DNA from: Arachidicoccus sp050436765
GTDB lineage: Bacteria; Bacteroidota; Bacteroidia; Chitinophagales; Chitinophagaceae
Reading direction: 5' to 3'
Length of the DNA: 12,127 nt
Assembly (NCBI RefSeq): GCF_050436765.1
Contig: NZ_JBNQGD010000396.1
Coordinates: 1 to 12,127, forward strand
Shown: positions 8,417-12,127 of the stretch, piece by piece
Position numbering within the stretch: position 1 is the first letter of the stretch
Layout: each line of letters begins with the position of its first letter
Translations under genes and position numbers: made by a program
The notes under the pieces: generated by a model
Database searches by the model: none
Seen by the model: only the letters and a program-made list of their open reading frames with translations
What the model was told of the DNA's origin: nothing

Positions 8417-10051
8417 TTATTGCACTTCTAATTTCACAATCCCATTGACCGATTGATTATCTACTAAGGAGAATGAACCAACCAAGATGACGCCAAAAGT
8501 TCCAAATGCCGTAGGTGATTCATAAGCCTTCTCAACTTGTCCCACAAAAGAACCCATATTATTATAACCCTCCGCCATAGAACCATCAGGGTTGAGAAAG
8601 AGCATTCCTTGCCTATACACGCCATTGTAGCCAATGAAATTACCAGTTACCAATACCTTCCCATTGGAAAGTTCTATAGCGAAACCGGCCGAGCCGCCGA
8701 CAAACGAACCAATATGAAAAGTATTATCGATGCTTCCATCTTCATTTAGCATAACGACACCAGCCGCAGGTACACCATTGTAGTTTTTAAAACTGCCAAT
8801 CAGCATAATCTTGTGCGTATTGGGATTATAGGTAACCTTAGATACCATATCATCAGCTCCTGCCTGTCCGGCATTAAAAGTAGCATCCATCTGTCCATCA
8901 TCATCCAACATGGCTATGTGTCCGGCGTGTGCTCCGTTGAACGAAGTGAAACTACCGGCTATGATTATTTTTCCGTTAGATAATTGAATTGAAGAATTTA
9001 TATATCCGTTGGTCGCAGAATATCCCAAGCCTGTCGCCGGATTGATATTATAACTTGAATCTAATGTCCCATCTGTTGTCATACGTACAAACTGCGTTAC
9101 ATTATATCGATCCTGCACGTAGCCGGCCTTAGTTGACCTTAAATAATAATAATCCAAATATTGATAAAAACTGCCAATGGCTACAATACCGGTGCCATCA
9201 TAATAAAGATGATTGACAACGCCATTCACACCACCATTAAACGAAGGTAGGTAGGCGGTGTCATCTTCAGGATGATTGTCAAGATCCAAATTGATCAGAT
9301 TTACTGAAACCGTATCCAACTGACCGGTATTTGATATGCGTGTAATATTGTTGATGTTCGATAAATTATAATAATAATTGTAAGAGCCCCCAAGACAGTT
9401 TTGCCCGCTTACATACACCATACTCGCAATATCGCCGCCAACTATCCCGGTGCCCGCTTTAGTACTATTTATATAAGCGCCCGCATTAGATATTTTTACA
9501 ATATCGTTTATAGGTTGTGTGGTAGTGGCTTGACCATTGTAATTATTAAAACTCCCTGTAAGAAAAAAAGTGTTATCGCTATTTTGATAGATATCATAAA
9601 TAGCGCCACCAGAATTTATACCGGTACCTACACTAAAAGTGGGATCTATGCGCACATAGCCGTCCACTTGGAAGATTGGTCCAAAATAATTCTGCCCATC
9701 AATTAAAATAGATATAGCTCCTGAGCTAGCCGTTTGTGGTATAATAACCATTAAGGCTGTATCCTGTAGAGAAACAATTGCGGCACGCTCCTGATTAATA
9801 AATACCTGGAAACTGCTTGTATCCTTTCCTTGCAAACCATCAATGTAAAAAGTAACTTTAGCACCTGCGACACCACTGACAGGACTAGGGTCTTCATCTA
9901 AAAATTTAATAAGTGGCTGCACCTTTTTGTTGTATGGATCAGAAGCCAGCCCATCAGATTTTTTGCAAGAGTACATACCAAAAATACCAAACCCCGTTAA
10001 AAGAATAAGGGATACAGCAACGAAGGTCTTTGTTTTAAATATTGTAAACAT
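8417..10051 (-). CDS. DUF5008/IPT-type lipoprotein with delta-60-like (DUF5122) propeller repeats
   Basis: The 544-residue protein starts with a lipoprotein signal ending MYSC (C29, then KK). Residues about 45-130 look like an IPT/TIG immunoglobulin-like domain (VSGVAGAKVTFYIDG, then MVIIPQTASSGAISILIDG), as in DUF5008 proteins of Bacteroidota PULs. From about 134 a repeat of roughly 51-73 residues sets in. Each unit ends a hydrophobic strand with a G(G/S/N)(S)F-like turn: GSF166, GSY222, GSF293, GSF366, GSF419, GNF470 and GSF525. Between them lie LDSSYN/MDATFN/IDNTFH segments (consensus DxxF) and SNGKI or SNGKV strands. This is the delta-60 (DUF5122) pattern, and seven units suggest a seven-bladed beta-propeller. 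The catalytic role of such propellers is unknown; a binding role fits its place after SusD and the fasciclin gene, where surface glycan-binding proteins usually sit. No enzyme motif is seen. Confidence 0.82.
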   Translation of the reverse strand: MFTIFKTKTFVAVSLILLTGFGIFGMYSCKKSDGLASDPYNKKVQPLIKFLDEDPSPVSGVAGAKVTFYIDGLQGKDTSSFQVFINQERAAIVSLQDTALMVIIPQTASSGAISILIDGQNYFGPIFQVDGYVRIDPTFSVGTGINSGGAIYDIYQNSDNTFFLTGSFNNYNGQATTTQPINDIVKISNAGAYINSTKAGTGIVGGDIASMVYVSGQNCLGGSYNYYYNLSNINNITRISNTGQLDTVSVNLINLDLDNHPEDDTAYLPSFNGGVNGVVNHLYYDGTGIVAIGSFYQYLDYYYLRSTKAGYVQDRYNVTQFVRMTTDGTLDSSYNINPATGLGYSATNGYINSSIQLSNGKIIIAGSFTSFNGAHAGHIAMLDDDGQMDATFNAGQAGADDMVSKVTYNPNTHKIMLIGSFKNYNGVPAAGVVMLNEDGSIDNTFHIGSFVGGSAGFAIELSNGKVLVTGNFIGYNGVYRQGMLFLNPDGSMAEGYNNMGSFVGQVEKAYESPTAFGTFGVILVGSFSLVDNQSVNGIVKLEVQ

Positions 10052-10085
10052 ATAATTGAGATAATAAAATAATTAATCAATAAAA

Positions 10086-10862
10086 TCATTCCCTTGGTGC
10101 GATTCCGGTGTTTATGACATTCAGATAAAAAACATAAGGATCAAAACCGAAATAAACACTGTTCGTGGAGGTAATAACACTCCCTCCAACAACTATAACA
10201 CCCTTCTCGCCAACGTACCTCAAAGCCTGAATAACCCCATTGCTGGTTAATATATCTGAAGACGCTACATTTGCATTAATCCAATTAATTAGAGGCGCCG
10301 AGTAACTAGGAATATAGGAAAGTACCAAGTGTCGGTAACCGGCATATTTAACCCCCGCGGCATCATCGTATATCGCTCCGATATTCATAATTCTCACCCC
10401 ACCATAACACGTATATGCCTGCCCATGAAAAGACGGAATGGCATTAAAATCAAGTTGAGGATAATCCACAACTTTTCTTACACTATCGAAAATATACATG
10501 GACAAGGTTTGGCGCCAAACGGATGAATCTATCTGGCTTAAGTCCGAAACAGTGTCTTTGCCAGTCATTTTAAGATTGGCATTCAAAACCTGAACTGATA
10601 GAGCAATGCTCGAGTCCGCTGGGGCAAAGAATGTGTATGCCCCATGGGCTATCACATCGTCAAGGCCGGCAAGATGAATAATCTTTACCAACGAATCAAA
10701 CTGATAGCCTTTAGCCTTTAAGTAGTCTAAGCTATTGCCATTGTAAACGGGGTTGATAGTGCCAGAATCCTTATAATAACTTGTATCTTTTTTGCAAGAA
10801 CAAATTCCTAAAGAAAAAAGGAAAACAACTATCAAAAACTTGCTGAAAATTCTGTATCGCAT
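10086..10862 (-). CDS. Fasciclin-domain (FAS1) lipoprotein
   Basis: A 258-residue product with a short lipoprotein signal; two Cys are close together (C21 and C23), and C23, followed by KKD, is the likely lipidated one. Residues about 45-200 fit a FAS1 domain: SLDYLKAKGYQFDSLVKIIHLAG at 44-66 (first helices), then the typical first motif YTFFAPADSSI at 76-86, a middle segment VWRQTLSMYIFDS, and a strand region ending near YRHLVLSYIP. FAS1 domains are adhesion or carbohydrate/protein-binding modules and have no known catalysis. In Bacteroidota PULs such lipoproteins often follow susD. The gene sits 39 bases after the SusD gene and 34 before the DUF5008 gene, so all are probably cotranscribed. 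The second conserved FAS1 motif is weak, so the exact domain end is uncertain. Confidence 0.82.
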   Translation of the reverse strand: MRYRIFSKFLIVVFLFSLGICSCKKDTSYYKDSGTINPVYNGNSLDYLKAKGYQFDSLVKIIHLAGLDDVIAHGAYTFFAPADSSIALSVQVLNANLKMTGKDTVSDLSQIDSSVWRQTLSMYIFDSVRKVVDYPQLDFNAIPSFHGQAYTCYGGVRIMNIGAIYDDAAGVKYAGYRHLVLSYIPSYSAPLINWINANVASSDILTSNGVIQALRYVGEKGVIVVGGSVITSTNSVYFGFDPYVFYLNVINTGIAPRE

Positions 10863-10901
10863 CGCTTCTTCGTTTTTTAATTATTTATCATAGAACCAAA
10901 T

Positions 10902-12127
10902 CTAATTCCAATAGCCGTTCAACGACAGATAAGGATTATTGGCTTGTGCATCGCTCGGAATCGGCCAGGTCCAGGCACCCTTATAAAATGCTTCTACCTC
11001 TATCGGGTATGGACAATATTTGGCGTCCAATATTTTCCCTGTGCGTACCAGGTCGAAGAAATATGTTCCTTCACCCATAAACTCTTTCACCCGTTCGTAC
11101 CAAATGGCATCACTTAAAGACTGATCATCACTGCTGGTGTATAATTTTGCCCCAGCCCTCTGTCGGATCATATTTAGCATCTCGGTAGCCTCATCCTCTT
11201 GCCCAAGATCGTCCAGTGCTTCTGCGCGCAACAGGAATGCATCTGCATAACGCAGTATCATCAAACTGCCAATCGGATAGGAACCATTTGCTGCTTGGCT
11301 GAAATCGTAATATTTATAAAATTCAAACATTTGATTACCCGAATAAATGTATTGAGTAGGAAACCATAAATCTTTTCTCCTGTCAGGGTCTGCCTGGGGG
11401 TAAAGTTTCGACATATAGTCCGAACCTATATACGAATAGCTATATCCCGAAGTACTACCAGGAGGATTATGAGACGCATAACCAGAAATATTATAGTTCC
11501 TGCCATCGAAACCATAACCGCTTTCTCCGTAGTTAGCATTTTGCGATAGCTCAACAAGTCCCTCCTTACTCTTACCTCTGAATATCACAGGATATTTATC
11601 GATAGGTAGAAGCGCATAAGCACCTTGGTTGTCATTTATCAATTCCTTTCCCAAAGAATCAGTACTGGTCCAATATTGTAGTTTATTGGCGTTATCAAAG
11701 CCAGCCATCCACATATTCATTTCCATCATCACGATCAAAGCACTTCCGCGCATGGCACGTACAGCAATGTTGGCCGGATCCGTATAAGTCCACGGCAGAT
11801 CACCAACAACGGCCCCCAAGTCATTTACGCAATTCTGAAATATAGTTACCTGGTTTGTTTTAGGTAACGATGTGGCATTGTAGGCATCTGTATAATAGGG
11901 TACATCGCCAAAAAGACGGACAAGATAGAAATAAGCAAGCGAGCGCAGATAAACGGCCTCAGCCTTATACTTTTTCCGTGCAGATTCCGAGAAAGCAGGA
12001 TCGGGCACTTCATCCACCTTAGCGTACAGGATATTAGCGGCCGAAACCATCTTATACAGGGAACTCCACGCTGTAATCAACATCGTGGGGAAGCCCCAAT
12101 AAGTAGACTCTGATCCGGCAAAAATAG
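10902..12127 (-). CDS. SusD/RagB-family nutrient-binding outer-membrane lipoprotein, 5' end missing
   Basis: SusD proteins form the lid of the SusC TonB-dependent transporter and help capture glycans or peptides at the cell surface. The frame is open to the right edge (it reads IFAGSESTYWGFPTM before the first internal ATG at 12083), so the signal peptide and N-terminal helices lie outside the window; about 408 codons are seen. Family marks are the TPR-like helices LYKMVSAANILYAKV and KYKAEAVYLRSLAYFYLVRLFGDVPYYTDA, the late block LMILRYADAFLLRAEALDDLG followed by AxEMLNMIRQRAG, the WYERVKEFMGEG segment, and the C-terminal WPIPSDAQANNPYLSLNGYWN-like ending (here split as WPIPSDAQANNP and LNGYW). 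A susC-like gene is expected just beyond the right edge (inference). It is the first visible gene of the operon; the fasciclin gene follows. Confidence 0.95.
   Translation of the reverse strand, partial: IFAGSESTYWGFPTMLITAWSSLYKMVSAANILYAKVDEVPDPAFSESARKKYKAEAVYLRSLAYFYLVRLFGDVPYYTDAYNATSLPKTNQVTIFQNCVNDLGAVVGDLPWTYTDPANIAVRAMRGSALIVMMEMNMWMAGFDNANKLQYWTSTDSLGKELINDNQGAYALLPIDKYPVIFRGKSKEGLVELSQNANYGESGYGFDGRNYNISGYASHNPPGSTSGYSYSYIGSDYMSKLYPQADPDRRKDLWFPTQYIYSGNQMFEFYKYYDFSQAANGSYPIGSLMILRYADAFLLRAEALDDLGQEDEATEMLNMIRQRAGAKLYTSSDDQSLSDAIWYERVKEFMGEGTYFFDLVRTGKILDAKYCPYPIEVEAFYKGAWTWPIPSDAQANNPYLSLNGYWN

Noticed and set aside
7999..8448. A 149-codon plus-strand open frame.
   Set aside because: It lies opposite the 5' part of the LamG lipoprotein gene and the end of the DUF5008 gene, whose translations have clear domains and signal peptides. 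Its own translation shows no recognisable motif.

Overview
The window looks like part of a polysaccharide/glycoprotein utilisation locus (PUL) of a Bacteroidota bacterium. The evidence is a SusD-family protein, a run of lipoproteins with a Lys after the lipobox Cys, AT-rich gaps with few Shine-Dalgarno sites, and the families DUF5008, DUF4983 and M60. The style suggests Chitinophagaceae or Sphingobacteriaceae, but this is inference; no marker gene is present. Every convincing gene lies on the minus strand, so the text below reads from high to low coordinates.

Main operon (12127 down to about 2790). It starts outside the window, presumably with a susC-like TonB-dependent transporter. Visible genes are a SusD-like protein (5' end cut off), a fasciclin-domain lipoprotein, a DUF5008-type lipoprotein whose C-terminal part has seven propeller-like repeats, a lipoprotein with an alkaline-phosphatase-like domain fused to a LamG/DUF4983 part, an M60 (enhancin/mucinase-type) metallopeptidase with a C-terminal discoidin domain, and a second phosphatase-like/LamG lipoprotein. 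Gaps between genes are only 11 to 45 bases. A hairpin with a T-tract directly after the last gene looks like the operon terminator.

Spacer (2028 to 2844). This holds the terminator and a decayed remnant of a polysaccharide lyase family 8 gene. Only C-terminal beta-domain sequence survives, spread over three frames and interrupted by stops.

Downstream enzymes (2027 to 1). A secreted GH29 alpha-L-fucosidase is followed by the first 164 codons of a secreted glycoside hydrolase family 2 protein (beta-galactosidase-like), which runs off the window.

How it may work together (inference): surface lipoproteins bind a glycan or glycoprotein, the M60 protease cleaves the glycosylated protein backbone, SusCD imports the pieces, and periplasmic fucosidase and GH2 enzymes trim fucose and galactose-like sugars. 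The most unusual point is the pair of paralogous phosphatase-like proteins flanking the protease. Both have lost the metal-binding motifs of the alkaline phosphatase superfamily and probably serve as binding proteins rather than enzymes.
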